Positions 35,231-45,043 of a stretch of DNA of 64,000 nucleotides are shown here, in pieces. The position numbers and the translations under genes are program-made. Under the pieces are notes generated by a model, which worked only from the letters and a program-made list of their open reading frames with translations, made no database searches and had not been told where the DNA came from. This DNA is from Rhodanobacter sp. Root480 (GTDB lineage: Bacteria; Pseudomonadota; Gammaproteobacteria; Xanthomonadales; Rhodanobacteraceae): positions 124,492 through 188,491 of the forward strand of contig NZ_LMEX01000004.1 in NCBI RefSeq assembly GCF_001426645.1, in the 5' to 3' direction. Position 1 is the first letter of the stretch, and each line of letters starts with the position of its first letter.

Positions 35231-37735
35231 TCAAACGTTGGTGTTCGGAGACGCCCCCCTGCGACGCCTTGCAAAAAAAGCCCACCCCGACAAAAGTCCC
35301 AACAGAGTGATCAGGGATATCCAGGTGCCATAGCGTAGTGAATTCGGGCGATAGCTGAATTCCAGCGTGGTCGGCCCATTCACGGAGAATGCTGGTAATC
35401 CACCGAGATACCATTCGGGAAAGACTTCGGTGCCATCCATGCGAACCAGCCAGTCTTTCTTCGGAAAGTTCATTGGCACCACAACAAAACCAGGACGGGT
35501 GCCGAGGTATTCCAATGTGAAATCCGTTTCGTCTCGACCCAGCAGTCGCACCTCATTTGAGCTCTCGCGACCTGGCCACGCACTTAGCGTTGGCAGAAAA
35601 TAGGGCCCGGACGGGACGTTGGTATTTTCCATCAGGTGCATGCCGTTGTCCGAGGCAACCGGCACGAATGTCCCGGCGTCATCGCGGGGCGCAGCCAGGT
35701 CAAACTCGATACAACCTGATATTGGATTGCCATCCACCCGCAGCGAGCAATTTTCTGCGGCCGCTGGCGTATACCACGCAGTGATACGGTCTGTGGCGCC
35801 CGCATGTTGATAGGAAAATATGAACCGATAATTCCCCGGTGCAAGGACAAGTGTCTTTGGAAGCTGGAAAACCGCCATGTGGTTATCCAACACTGTTGAT
35901 GCATCAACAACACTACGAGCTATCGGTTCAGCCTCACCGTCCCTGTACAAGGTCATCACAACCTCGCCAACCAGGTCCGCCCTCGAATAAGTAGCCAGAC
36001 GTACCAGCATCGCCTGTGGATGATAGCTGCTGACCAGATTGAGCGACTGCACCCATTCGTGGCCCGGCATGGGCGGAAGCGGTTTGTGCACGGGAATCTC
36101 TACGTCCTGACCAAAGTTGGGTCGCAGGCCAGCAAACGCCACTTCAGCGCCACCCAATACATAGCGCACCCCCAACGCGGACATGGCCGGACTATTCATC
36201 CGTATGTCTTTCGCCATTACGAGAGTCGCTGTTGGCGTGGTAAATGGATCGTCAATAACCCTATCCAGCACCGATTTTATTGCGGTGCTCTTGAAGGCAT
36301 GTGCGAACCACTCCGGGATGCCATAGTAGCCAAGCGTTCCCGATATCAGAAAATTCCTGTCCGTTATTACACTTTGGAATGGCCGGATGTTTTTATTTAT
36401 TTTCGTCAGCAAAGTATTTTCAGGATAAAAAAAGGTTACCGGGACAGGACCGTTGAACTGTCGAAAGAGTGACGCCAGATCCACCGCCTGGTAAGCAATC
36501 AAGGAAACGAATACGGACTGAACGAGAAGCTTCCACCGTATTCTCGTCAACATTTCATTGAGGAGAAACGCCGAAGCAACAGCCAACGCAATATCGAGAA
36601 TAATGATGCTTCGGGACCAGGGATTGTGTGCCAAGCCGGGCACCCAGCTCAGATAGGGAGCCGGAATGATTTCAAACACCAGTGTTGCTGCCACAGCCCC
36701 CAGCAACAGTGAATAGAGCCCGAGGACGCTGACCTTACCGCGTCGCCACAATATGAAACCGAACGCCAATAAGCCAAGCACGAGTCCAAGCAGACCTACA
36801 TACATGGTGGATTCGACGCGTGGCATCAGCTTCGCGAAATGGGGCAGCAAAAACCTGGCATCGTCAGGCAAGTGCAGCGAGCTCCCGCCGGAACGGTAGC
36901 TGACGTCAAATCCGGCGAACCAGGTAAGAAATGAAATGAGCGGTATGGCGCAGAGCAACATCGCCACGATCCAGGCCACGCCGAATCCACCGACGCGCAT
37001 GAATGCACGGGGCTGGTTGTCCACGGCACACAAGCAGAGAAGATAGAGCGCCGCGCTTCCCGCGCCGAGCAAGACAACGAATGGAAACCCACCAAGCAGA
37101 AGCAAGACGCTAAAACCCACCATCGATATAAAACGCCCATAACTGGGAGTCTTCCACCAACGGTCGATCGACCAAAGCAGCCAACCTATCCAGATGGAGG
37201 TCAGGGTATGTGGCCAGTACAGCCATGCTGTATGAAAACCACAAAGCATGATGGTGACGGCACCGAAGATCGAGGGCAGCAGGGTTGCTCGACGGCGTAA
37301 CCAGAGATGAGCCCCCCAACCCGCCATGGCCAGATTGAAAAGCGTTGCCAGATAGAAACCGAGTGCCGCATTCGGCGCCATGGAAAATATTGCAAACGCG
37401 GGAGTCAACTCCGCGTTTGAGAGATCTTGAATGCCGGGCCGCCCTCCTGCCGGAAGCGGATTCCAGGCGGATAAATGCCCCTTGCGGATTTCATCCCGTT
37501 GGTAGACCCAACTCGGTAGCAGGCTATCGAGCACATCCGAGCGCTCCCGGCTCCGCACTGTCACCGGCTCATCGGGCACCGTCCAGCCAGCTTGTGCCAC
37601 GAGCAGGTCGAAGGGCCCAACAGTCTCCCCAGCAAAAGGGTTTGCGCCGATCACACCTATCGCAAAAGCAAGGTAACCCAGTAGCGGCAACAATCTTACG
37701 CCAACGCGTGCACCTGACCCGGAGATGAAATTCAT
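35231..37735 (-). CDS. YfhO-like polytopic membrane protein, probable GT-C
   Basis: 834 residues from the ATG at 37735 (MNFISGSG), which has an AGAGAGG site; the frame extends 23 codons further without support. About a dozen membrane helices fill the first 440 residues, followed by a large periplasmic domain rich in beta-strand and one helix near the C-terminus. The acidic loop near the start (ANPFAGETVGPFDLLVAQ and SAWNPLPAGGRPGIQDLSNAE) and the overall plan resemble YfhO, which works with the GT2 protein CsbB in Gram-positive teichoic-acid glycosylation. I infer transfer of the lipid-linked sugar to LPS in the periplasm. The gene is visibly AT-richer than the flanking chromosome. Similarity call moderate. 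Confidence 0.75.
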   Translation of the reverse strand: MNFISGSGARVGVRLLPLLGYLAFAIGVIGANPFAGETVGPFDLLVAQAGWTVPDEPVTVRSRERSDVLDSLLPSWVYQRDEIRKGHLSAWNPLPAGGRPGIQDLSNAELTPAFAIFSMAPNAALGFYLATLFNLAMAGWGAHLWLRRRATLLPSIFGAVTIMLCGFHTAWLYWPHTLTSIWIGWLLWSIDRWWKTPSYGRFISMVGFSVLLLLGGFPFVVLLGAGSAALYLLCLCAVDNQPRAFMRVGGFGVAWIVAMLLCAIPLISFLTWFAGFDVSYRSGGSSLHLPDDARFLLPHFAKLMPRVESTMYVGLLGLVLGLLAFGFILWRRGKVSVLGLYSLLLGAVAATLVFEIIPAPYLSWVPGLAHNPWSRSIIILDIALAVASAFLLNEMLTRIRWKLLVQSVFVSLIAYQAVDLASLFRQFNGPVPVTFFYPENTLLTKINKNIRPFQSVITDRNFLISGTLGYYGIPEWFAHAFKSTAIKSVLDRVIDDPFTTPTATLVMAKDIRMNSPAMSALGVRYVLGGAEVAFAGLRPNFGQDVEIPVHKPLPPMPGHEWVQSLNLVSSYHPQAMLVRLATYSRADLVGEVVMTLYRDGEAEPIARSVVDASTVLDNHMAVFQLPKTLVLAPGNYRFIFSYQHAGATDRITAWYTPAAAENCSLRVDGNPISGCIEFDLAAPRDDAGTFVPVASDNGMHLMENTNVPSGPYFLPTLSAWPGRESSNEVRLLGRDETDFTLEYLGTRPGFVVVPMNFPKKDWLVRMDGTEVFPEWYLGGLPAFSVNGPTTLEFSYRPNSLRYGTWISLITLLGLLSGWAFFARRRRGASPNTNV

Positions 37736-37946
37736 TGTGCCTCTCTCTTTGCTTATGCATGCCAAAGCCGCATTGGCAGCGACTACTGTCTTTGGTATGT
37801 GCAATTGTTAAAGATCTTGGATGAAGAGGATCGCCGTTAACCCACTGTCAAATCCGCCGGCACAGCTAGGTCTGCGGGTAAGCCAGCATACCTTTGAGTA
37901 GACGTCATGTGAGGCCGGGAAATATATGGGATGTAGGCGCCCCAAA

Positions 37947-39857
37947 TCAGTCAACTTTGAAGATGTGATTGTCTTTTTCGACTCCATAATACTGACGCAC
38001 CACGTTTATCTCGCAGTCGAACTGATCTTTCAATTCCGCAGGGATCTCATCCCTTCCGAATACGCCATCCTTAGTCGTCATGTAGTACCAGCGACCCAAC
38101 GATGAAATGCCTATCGGAAAGTTGCGTGGTTCAAACAGGGAGTGGCCAAGGAAGCTGTTGGCCACGATACGTTTGCCAATCAGTTGAAGCACGGTAGGCG
38201 CCAGATCCAACGAATTTCGACCCCGTGCATCGAACTTACCCGATATGCCATGGATAGGATCATATATAAGCAGCGGAATTCGGTCGACAAAATACGGCTT
38301 CAAATCCTTCCCCGCCACTTCTTTGAATAAAGGCTCGGGATACGTCGAATGATCGGAAGTAAAAACGAGGATGGTATTCTCGGCGAATGGGCTCGTATAG
38401 AAGTAGTTTAGGAAAGAACCGACTGATGCATCCAAGTTGTGAACTTTGTTGAGGAATTCTTGCGAGCCATCCCCATATGCGACGTCACCTTGGGGATTAA
38501 TATTGATAAAAGCATGGGTGCCGATGTTGTATGTGGCTATAAAGAATGGCTTGCCACCAGGTGACGCAGCGCGCTGGCGAAGAAACTCGGTCAGACCAGC
38601 AAAGAGGCTCTCATCATCCAGCGCGCCCGTATTATGGCGTACCACATACTTCCCCCTCAGAAGGTCATCTCCAATCGATTGATAGGTATATACCTCATCG
38701 AAACCCAGCGACCGTAACATGAGCGTAAAAGGCCGCTCTGATTTATGAGGGGAGAAAAAGTAACTCTGATAACCAGACTCGCTCATGATTCGAGGAAGCG
38801 TCTGACGCCGAATCTCACTGAGCGAAGATTTGTTGGCACCCGATTCCCAGCCCGCCCCCCCTCCGCCGCCGGCAGCCGAATAACCCGACGACAGCTGACC
38901 AATGAGTCCTCGATAAGTGGCTGCCGTATGGTTGAAGTAGTTCTCAACCTGCATCGATTTCTTCGCCAGGCCATCGATGTTGGGTGTCAGTTTTTTGTAA
39001 TGACCACCATAAGAACCCAACAAGCGGGTCGAGGTGCCTTCGGAAAAAATGACTATAACGTTTGGCGACGATCCCTTAAGTTCAATTCGCGGCGCGAATG
39101 GCAGCGGATATGTGTAGGCCTCGCTCTTCTGGAATGGATAGTTGGCCACAGCGGACGCGGCGCGAGGGTAGCTGAAGCAATGCCCGCCGACGCCTTTAAC
39201 CGCAATCTCCTCATCGACATCGAGATCGAACTTGGCCACAACAAAGTTGTGCACAAAGTTGGCCATCGGAACCTGCCAGAAGGCAGCTTCAAGTCGATGA
39301 TTCTTCTTTTTCTGAAGGGCTAGCACCGCGCAATTAATTAGGATGACCGCCACAAGCAAACCCATTAGCCTCCCCCGGGAATAGCCTACAAAGCTGGTCA
39401 TCGGGGAGCTGGTTGTCGGATAAAATTCCTTGGTCAACCCATACAAAAAAAACAGCAGCCAGGCCAAAGCCAGAGCGGCGAACTTGACCACCACCAAAGA
39501 AGTTACAAAACCAGAAGATTCCGTATTTTTCAGCGCGAGAACACTAATGAAATTATCGGAGAGATACACCGAATATATCTGCGCAATATAGATGATATAA
39601 ACGACCGACACCGCAGACCCTGCCAACACGAGCCATGGCAGCTTTCGCCCATGACGAGACGCATGCAGACACGCAACACAAATCAAACTGAGCAGCGATA
39701 GTTCCAAAAGAGGCAGGACAAGCCGCACCAAATCATGGCCTACGTCCCCTATATCGCTAGGCTCGGAGCGAAGGAGGAGAACGTACAAATACAGCACATA
39801 CATCGAAAGCAAGAAAGCCATTTGATGCCATCGACTAAAATTTGCCTGAAGTTTCAT
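37947..39857 (-). CDS. Sulfatase-fold membrane enzyme (LTA-synthase/phosphoethanolamine-transferase type)
   Basis: 636 residues. Four or five N-terminal helices (about 1-185) are followed by a periplasmic alkaline-phosphatase-fold domain (about 265-610). Motifs: NVIVIFSEGTSTRLLG with the first metal ligand (the Glu), NHTAATYRG containing the likely Thr nucleophile, FFSPHKS, and FTSDHSTYP, which supplies the last metal ligands (Asp, His). This is the architecture of LtaS, OpgB and phosphoethanolamine transferases, which transfer phospho-substituents onto glycans or lipids outside the membrane. Its place in the O-antigen locus suggests modification of LPS, for example with phosphoglycerol or phosphoethanolamine. 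AT-rich like its neighbour. Confidence 0.83.
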   Translation of the reverse strand: MKLQANFSRWHQMAFLLSMYVLYLYVLLLRSEPSDIGDVGHDLVRLVLPLLELSLLSLICVACLHASRHGRKLPWLVLAGSAVSVVYIIYIAQIYSVYLSDNFISVLALKNTESSGFVTSLVVVKFAALALAWLLFFLYGLTKEFYPTTSSPMTSFVGYSRGRLMGLLVAVILINCAVLALQKKKNHRLEAAFWQVPMANFVHNFVVAKFDLDVDEEIAVKGVGGHCFSYPRAASAVANYPFQKSEAYTYPLPFAPRIELKGSSPNVIVIFSEGTSTRLLGSYGGHYKKLTPNIDGLAKKSMQVENYFNHTAATYRGLIGQLSSGYSAAGGGGGAGWESGANKSSLSEIRRQTLPRIMSESGYQSYFFSPHKSERPFTLMLRSLGFDEVYTYQSIGDDLLRGKYVVRHNTGALDDESLFAGLTEFLRQRAASPGGKPFFIATYNIGTHAFININPQGDVAYGDGSQEFLNKVHNLDASVGSFLNYFYTSPFAENTILVFTSDHSTYPEPLFKEVAGKDLKPYFVDRIPLLIYDPIHGISGKFDARGRNSLDLAPTVLQLIGKRIVANSFLGHSLFEPRNFPIGISSLGRWYYMTTKDGVFGRDEIPAELKDQFDCEINVVRQYYGVEKDNHIFKVD

Positions 39858-40191
39858 TCAATTCCCATACACGCAATCGCACAAGTATCCCCGGCGAAGC
39901 CGGGCTGTAGTTTGTACCGCTCGAAGCGGTCCATGCGCCCCTCTGGTGACCAATCTATGGTGATTGGCCCACCTCAACAGCTGCAACTACTCCCATCTTC
40001 GATTTCCCGCCTCTTGCGGATAGACGCTCGGATCATTCGTCTGCCAGAGCCTGGTGAAATCTCTAGTTGGTTCAGGAGCCGCCCCGCCCTCGATCAGAAT
40101 AAATACCGCGTCGGTCGCAGCCAATCGAACGACCTATGCCATGACTGCCGAAGATTAAACGCCGATCGCCTAGCGCCAGAATACGCTCTCG
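39858..40191. other. Intergenic region inside the O-antigen locus
   Basis: 334 nt without a recognisable gene. It contains a small hairpin CCCGGC-GAA-GCCGGG at 39890-39904 and should hold the promoter of the sulfatase-fold gene. Codon pattern is absent in all frames and the composition is lower in GC than the flanks; it may be the scar of an earlier recombination. Confidence 0.4.
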
Positions 40192-41037
40192 CTATTTTGC
40201 ACAAGCCTCGCTCATGACCTTCCAGCTCATTACTGCAGCACCCCGATCAGCCGTTGGCCTCAGGCCGACAAAAAACTCCATGGTCATCGGCGCTGTATCG
40301 AAAAACTGCGTGCATTCAAAAACGGCCAATCCATGGCTCACGAGGTCAACCATGAGATCGGCAAAGGTGGATGGGGTAAAAACCCAACAATGCACGTCGT
40401 GGTAGACGCCATCCATGGCCTGTGCCGCGCAGGCCATGGCATGCGCCAGAGAATGGTGACGCTCAAGCGTCTCGGCCTGCAACGCGCCCCTCCACGCCGC
40501 GCCGCCGTCGACCTTGACCACGTTCAGCACGTAATCGAGCACGATGTGGGGCAAAGGCGTACGCGCACGCATCATGTGCGCATAGACCACATCGTTCAAT
40601 CGCGTTTCCCTGCGCAGATAGTCGAACGTGAAGCGCCGATCCGGAATTGCCAACCGTATTTCACCGCCCGGCCTCAGAATAGACGCCAGTTCACCGAGCC
40701 ATGAAATGAGATCGGGCACATGTTCGACCACGTGGGATGCCACCACGTAATCGACGCGCTCCTCCAGCGCCTCGGCCAATGGCCGCTCTCCCCACACCGC
40801 GTCGACATCAACCAGCGCATCCAGATCCACATCGGGATCGGCTCGATATTTCTCACGCAATGTCGCGGTATCGGCATGATCGACATAGAACACACGACCA
40901 TCCTGGCGTGTGACGAGCGGCCGGCAGAGGGCGCCAATTTCCACCCCTGCACACTTTGCAACATCTATGTTGCAAAGAAGCCTTTCTCTTCGATTCACCG
41001 CGATTCGTGATCGTCGGAAAAAAGTGCTTAATTTCAC
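40192..41037 (-). CDS. Class I SAM-dependent methyltransferase (type 11)
   Basis: 281 residues. Methyltransferase features: VDYVVASHVVEHVPDLISWL (motif IV), LASILRPGGEIRLAIPDRRFTFDYL and a His-rich later part (ETLERHHSLAHAMA) found in LPS-locus methyltransferases. SAM-binding motif I is less clear (VEIGALCRPLVT). It is 171 nt from the large glycosyltransferase gene upstream in the same orientation. The substrate is probably an O-chain sugar. The start at 41037 fits a low-GC leader. Confidence 0.85.
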   Translation of the reverse strand: MKLSTFFRRSRIAVNRRERLLCNIDVAKCAGVEIGALCRPLVTRQDGRVFYVDHADTATLREKYRADPDVDLDALVDVDAVWGERPLAEALEERVDYVVASHVVEHVPDLISWLGELASILRPGGEIRLAIPDRRFTFDYLRRETRLNDVVYAHMMRARTPLPHIVLDYVLNVVKVDGGAAWRGALQAETLERHHSLAHAMACAAQAMDGVYHDVHCWVFTPSTFADLMVDLVSHGLAVFECTQFFDTAPMTMEFFVGLRPTADRGAAVMSWKVMSEACAK

Positions 41038-41208
41038 TTTTTATTGGCACTCATCATATGGGCCAAGGCAGGAAAACTGAGGCTGGAAGAACTTGACCAC
41101 GCGCGAGGAGATTGAGATCTAAAATGCCTTGGAGTCACCCCTCCTTCCGAGGACGGAGCGCCTACCGCGGTACGACGTTCGACAAAAGTCTCCGGAATGT
41201 GCAGGCCA

Positions 41209-44200
41209 TTATAAAATTTGATCTCCGCGGATATGTTTCAATCGCGGGGGGAATGCCAGCTCGAACGGCGTCCCTATTAGCGTGAGATTGAGACTGTAAA
41301 CCGGATCAGCGGACAGTTCACGCGGCCATTTCTGCTGCATCGATTCGACCTCACTCGCAAAGCGGGCCTTCTTCTCAGGTGAATCTTCGTAGCCTCGAGT
41401 GGCCGATTCGTGGTGATACAGCTCCGCAAAAGGGGTCCACAAATTGCGATAGCCCCGCTGTTGTACGCGCAGGCAGAAGTCAATATCGTTGAACGCCACC
41501 TGCAAGGACTCGTCCAGGCCGTTCACTTCGTCGAATACCGCACGCCGGATAAGCAGACAAGCAGCGGTCACCGCGCTCATGTTCTGGACAAGTCTGGCTC
41601 GCCCCATCTGTCCGGGGTAACCACGTGGCTTGCCGCAGTACGCATGTGCCGCCACGCCATGCACGCCAAGCACGACGCCGGCATGCTGGATGGTATCGTT
41701 GGGGTAGTACAGCATCGCGCCAACGGCTCCGATCTCCGGCCTCATGGCATGCCCAGCCATCTCCTGCAGCCAATCAGGAGAAATCGCCTCGATGTCGTTG
41801 TTGACCAGCCCGACAAGCTCACCGCGGGTCTGCCGAACCGCGTAATTGTTCAGCGCCGAGTAGTTGAACGGCTTGTCGTACGCAAGCACGCTCACCCGCG
41901 GATCGGCCACGACGTCGCGCAAGTACTGCAACGTGGCGGGATCACTCGACTGGTTGTCGACGATGATGATTTCGTAGTTGTCGTAGGTGGTCAGCGTGAG
42001 AATCGAATCGATGCAACGCTGGAGCAAGTGAAGCCCGTCGCGAGTTGGAATGATCAGGCTGATTTTTGGGGACGGTGCAGGCAAGGCGTAACTGACACGG
42101 AAATTTCCGGGTCGCCCGTCGATTTCCTTCACCTCGGCGTTGGCGTTCACACGCTCAAGGTGCTCGGCGATGGCCTTCATGCCGGCCGTGCGCGCGTAGC
42201 TCTTCTCGTCGACGGCCACGGCGGTGGAGCCGGGAATCGCACGCCAGTGGTAGAGCACGCGGGGGATATGCCCGATGTCTGCCGGCGTCAGCCGCTCGAT
42301 ACAACGCAGGGCAAGGTCCCAGTCTTGGCTACCTTCGTAACCTTCACGAAAACCACCCACGTCGAGCATGAGCTGGCGCTGGTATATGCCGAGATGACTG
42401 ATGCAATTCTGTGAAAGCAGCAGATCGTAGTTCCAGTCCGGCTTCATGTATGGGTCGTAACGTCGCCCATCCTGATCGATCTTGTCTTCGTCGCTGTAGA
42501 CAAGCTTCCACGAGCGATGAGACTGCAACGCCTTGACCACTTCGAACAGGGCCAACGGATGAAGCTCGTCATCGTGATCGAGCAGCGCAACGTACTCACC
42601 GGTTGCTAAAGCCAGGGCGCTGTTGGAGGTGGCCGAGATATGTCCATTCTGAGGGCGCCGCACGACCCGGATCCGGCCATCTTTTGCGGCATATTCATTC
42701 AATATCCGGGTGACATGCGATGCCGGGGAGGCGTCGTCCGCCAGACACAGCTCCCAATGCGGATAGGCCTGGGCCTGGACACTCTCGATGCAACGGCGCA
42801 GCCACTTCTCTTCGGTGTTGTAAACAGGCACGAGAACCGAAACCAGCGGCTGGAATTCCCAGGCAGCACTCAGTGAACGCGCCTGCTCGACAGCCTGTGG
42901 CGTGACGCTGTCGTAGTTCTCCAACCATGCGTCATACGTATTCGCAATGCCGACGGGCCGTGTATATGACGCGTAGAGCGCCTTCCACATGCCGCGGAAG
43001 CCGACCGAACGAAACTTGTTGAGCACCATGCGCGGGCTGATCCCTTTCCCGCCCGGCTGACTGGTGGAAATTCGGGTTGCCTGCAGCAACGCCAACCCCG
43101 CCCGCAACTTGCTCACACGCTTGATGATGAGTCGGCGCACGGACAACTGACAGGGAGACGTGGCCGGATCGAATCGCAAGCCATGCAGAGGATGGGTAAA
43201 ACACACAAGACCACGATGTGATGACTGGCCCGGTTTGACGAACGACAGATTGATGCCTTGCATATCCGACGGTACGCCGGGGCCGTAGTCCGGGTACAGC
43301 ACTGCCTGCACGGGGCTGCCATCATGCTGCTGCATGTCCAGACTGACCATGTACCAGCCCGGCGCAAGCGGAAAATTGTCACTTCCGCAGGCAAACATCG
43401 GATCGTTGCCCGTCACTTGCCAGCGCCTGTCCGCGGGGTCCAGTGCACCCAGGTGCTGCAGAGGCATCAACCGGAACTCGGTTCGCGAAAGCCGCAGGCG
43501 CAACCGCGACAGCAAACTGCGCCGCTGAAGCAGGCTGCGCAAGACCGCCTCCTGGCGGGCCAGCCCTTGTAGCAGCGGCTCTACAGCAACAATCACATGC
43601 TGATCGATATCGTTCGTACGTTTCTGCAGTGCCGCCAAGCCTTGTCGCAAAGGGCCGACAACAGCGGTCAGATGCTGATCAATGGCGCTCAGCCGCCGTT
43701 GCAATTCAGCCTCTCCCTGCATGATTCGCTCATCCAGGGTCTGCGCCATGTGCCGCTGGGCATGATCCAGCCGTTCCACGCTTCGACCCACGGTACGCAA
43801 GGCGATTTGCCCCGCAGCCGCTTGCCGGATCTCGCCTAACGCCTTGGCCTGCGTTGCAGTCAACTCCCACGCAGCGGGCTCGTTGAGCACGACCTCAATC
43901 GTCAACTCCAGACGAAGGGTCAGCGCGCCAGCCGACGGCAGGTCAGCCACGAGATCGCCAATCTCGATCTCCACGTAGGGATCGCGTTCAAGCGAGACGA
44001 TGCGCAGCTCGCTGGCCACCTCCGCCGGGCAAACGTCGCAATGCAGAAAACCCAGCCGGGCATGGATATCCGGCATCGCCACCTCATGCGAAGCGTCGCC
44101 TTCGATAGCCAGACGGATCGCGCCCAGGCGAAACACGCCGGGTGCTTCGCCTGGGTCCAGCCGGATAAAGTCCGGGCGCACGCCCGATGGCAACAGAAAT

Positions 44201-45039
44201 TCGATCGCCCGTTTGCCCGTGGTGACATCAAGCTTCGCGCTGAGCAACCGCTCTTCGCTGAAGTGTCCGTCGCGTTGCCGGTAGAAAAGGCTGCAGACCA
44301 GATCCGGTGTGGTGACCTCCACGCGCGTTGGCGCCCCACCGTCCGCATGGACAATGGTCTGACCCAACTGGCTGAAGCATTCACGCATGCGTTCGGGTTC
44401 GGCCTGCGCAGCCTGCATGAAAGCCTTGAATTCCTCAGGCGCGTGCGCGCCGACCTGCACTACGCCCAATCCATTGCTGTGGGCAAAGTCGAACGTCGGG
44501 TAGTGTCCGGCCAACTCCTCGATCAGACGGTAAACACCGAACCCGCGATCGCGCACCTGGGTGTCATGAAAAAGCACGACGGCGCGATCACTCAGCTTCG
44601 GGAGCCAGGTCTCGAAATCATTCCGCACGGCTTCATAGGAATGCAATCCATCAATATGAAGCAGATCGATACTTCCATCAGCAAAATCAGCCACTGCGTC
44701 TTCGAAGAACGCGCGCTTCAAATACGAAAAACTTCCATACAGCGGGTCGTGATATGCCTTCAGGCCAAGATACACATCGTCCGCGTATTTTCGCGCATGT
44801 GCATCGCCTTCCCACGAATCGATTGCGGTGCAATGGGTTTCTGCACCCAGGTGACGAATCGCCTGGCAGAAGGCCAGATACGAATTGCCGGAATCGGTAC
44901 CCAGCTCGACCAGGCTGCGTGGACGCAGCAAGTCGATCAGCAAATACGCAAACGGGATATGTCCAGCCCAGGCGAATGGAAACGAAAGCCGCGGCCGCAG
45001 AAAAGCGACCGGATGATCGTCAAGGCGAAATGGTTTCAT
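41209..45039 (-). CDS. Methyltransferase / coiled-coil / double-GT2 fusion protein
   Basis: 1276 residues from the ATG at 45039 (MKPFRLDDHP), 4 nt after the wzt stop. Order: class I methyltransferase (about 20-215; SLVELGTDSGNSYLAF, HIDGLHSYEAV, FHDTQV); a beta-rich region (about 225-400); an amphipathic helical region (about 427-505) with a 25-residue repeat (AIDQHLTAVVGPLRQGLAAL then DIDQHVIVAVEPLLQGLARQ); a second beta-rich region (about 525-650); GT2 domain A (about 731-985; VSVLVPVYNTEE, LDHDDELHP) and GT2 domain B (about 990-1240; KISLIIPTRDG, NNDIEAISPDW). It is probably an O-chain polymerase with a built-in terminal methyltransferase. Long double-GT2 proteins occur in Xanthomonas LPS loci; this combination deserves attention. 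Confidence 0.88.
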   Translation of the reverse strand: MKPFRLDDHPVAFLRPRLSFPFAWAGHIPFAYLLIDLLRPRSLVELGTDSGNSYLAFCQAIRHLGAETHCTAIDSWEGDAHARKYADDVYLGLKAYHDPLYGSFSYLKRAFFEDAVADFADGSIDLLHIDGLHSYEAVRNDFETWLPKLSDRAVVLFHDTQVRDRGFGVYRLIEELAGHYPTFDFAHSNGLGVVQVGAHAPEEFKAFMQAAQAEPERMRECFSQLGQTIVHADGGAPTRVEVTTPDLVCSLFYRQRDGHFSEERLLSAKLDVTTGKRAIEFLLPSGVRPDFIRLDPGEAPGVFRLGAIRLAIEGDASHEVAMPDIHARLGFLHCDVCPAEVASELRIVSLERDPYVEIEIGDLVADLPSAGALTLRLELTIEVVLNEPAAWELTATQAKALGEIRQAAAGQIALRTVGRSVERLDHAQRHMAQTLDERIMQGEAELQRRLSAIDQHLTAVVGPLRQGLAALQKRTNDIDQHVIVAVEPLLQGLARQEAVLRSLLQRRSLLSRLRLRLSRTEFRLMPLQHLGALDPADRRWQVTGNDPMFACGSDNFPLAPGWYMVSLDMQQHDGSPVQAVLYPDYGPGVPSDMQGINLSFVKPGQSSHRGLVCFTHPLHGLRFDPATSPCQLSVRRLIIKRVSKLRAGLALLQATRISTSQPGGKGISPRMVLNKFRSVGFRGMWKALYASYTRPVGIANTYDAWLENYDSVTPQAVEQARSLSAAWEFQPLVSVLVPVYNTEEKWLRRCIESVQAQAYPHWELCLADDASPASHVTRILNEYAAKDGRIRVVRRPQNGHISATSNSALALATGEYVALLDHDDELHPLALFEVVKALQSHRSWKLVYSDEDKIDQDGRRYDPYMKPDWNYDLLLSQNCISHLGIYQRQLMLDVGGFREGYEGSQDWDLALRCIERLTPADIGHIPRVLYHWRAIPGSTAVAVDEKSYARTAGMKAIAEHLERVNANAEVKEIDGRPGNFRVSYALPAPSPKISLIIPTRDGLHLLQRCIDSILTLTTYDNYEIIIVDNQSSDPATLQYLRDVVADPRVSVLAYDKPFNYSALNNYAVRQTRGELVGLVNNDIEAISPDWLQEMAGHAMRPEIGAVGAMLYYPNDTIQHAGVVLGVHGVAAHAYCGKPRGYPGQMGRARLVQNMSAVTAACLLIRRAVFDEVNGLDESLQVAFNDIDFCLRVQQRGYRNLWTPFAELYHHESATRGYEDSPEKKARFASEVESMQQKWPRELSADPVYSLNLTLIGTPFELAFPPRLKHIRGDQIL

Positions 45040-45043
45040 GAAA

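Noticed and set aside
37900-37907. AGACGTCA, one possible met box in the O-antigen locus
   Set aside because: Only a single box; the neighbouring 8 bp do not match and MetJ needs at least two adjacent boxes.
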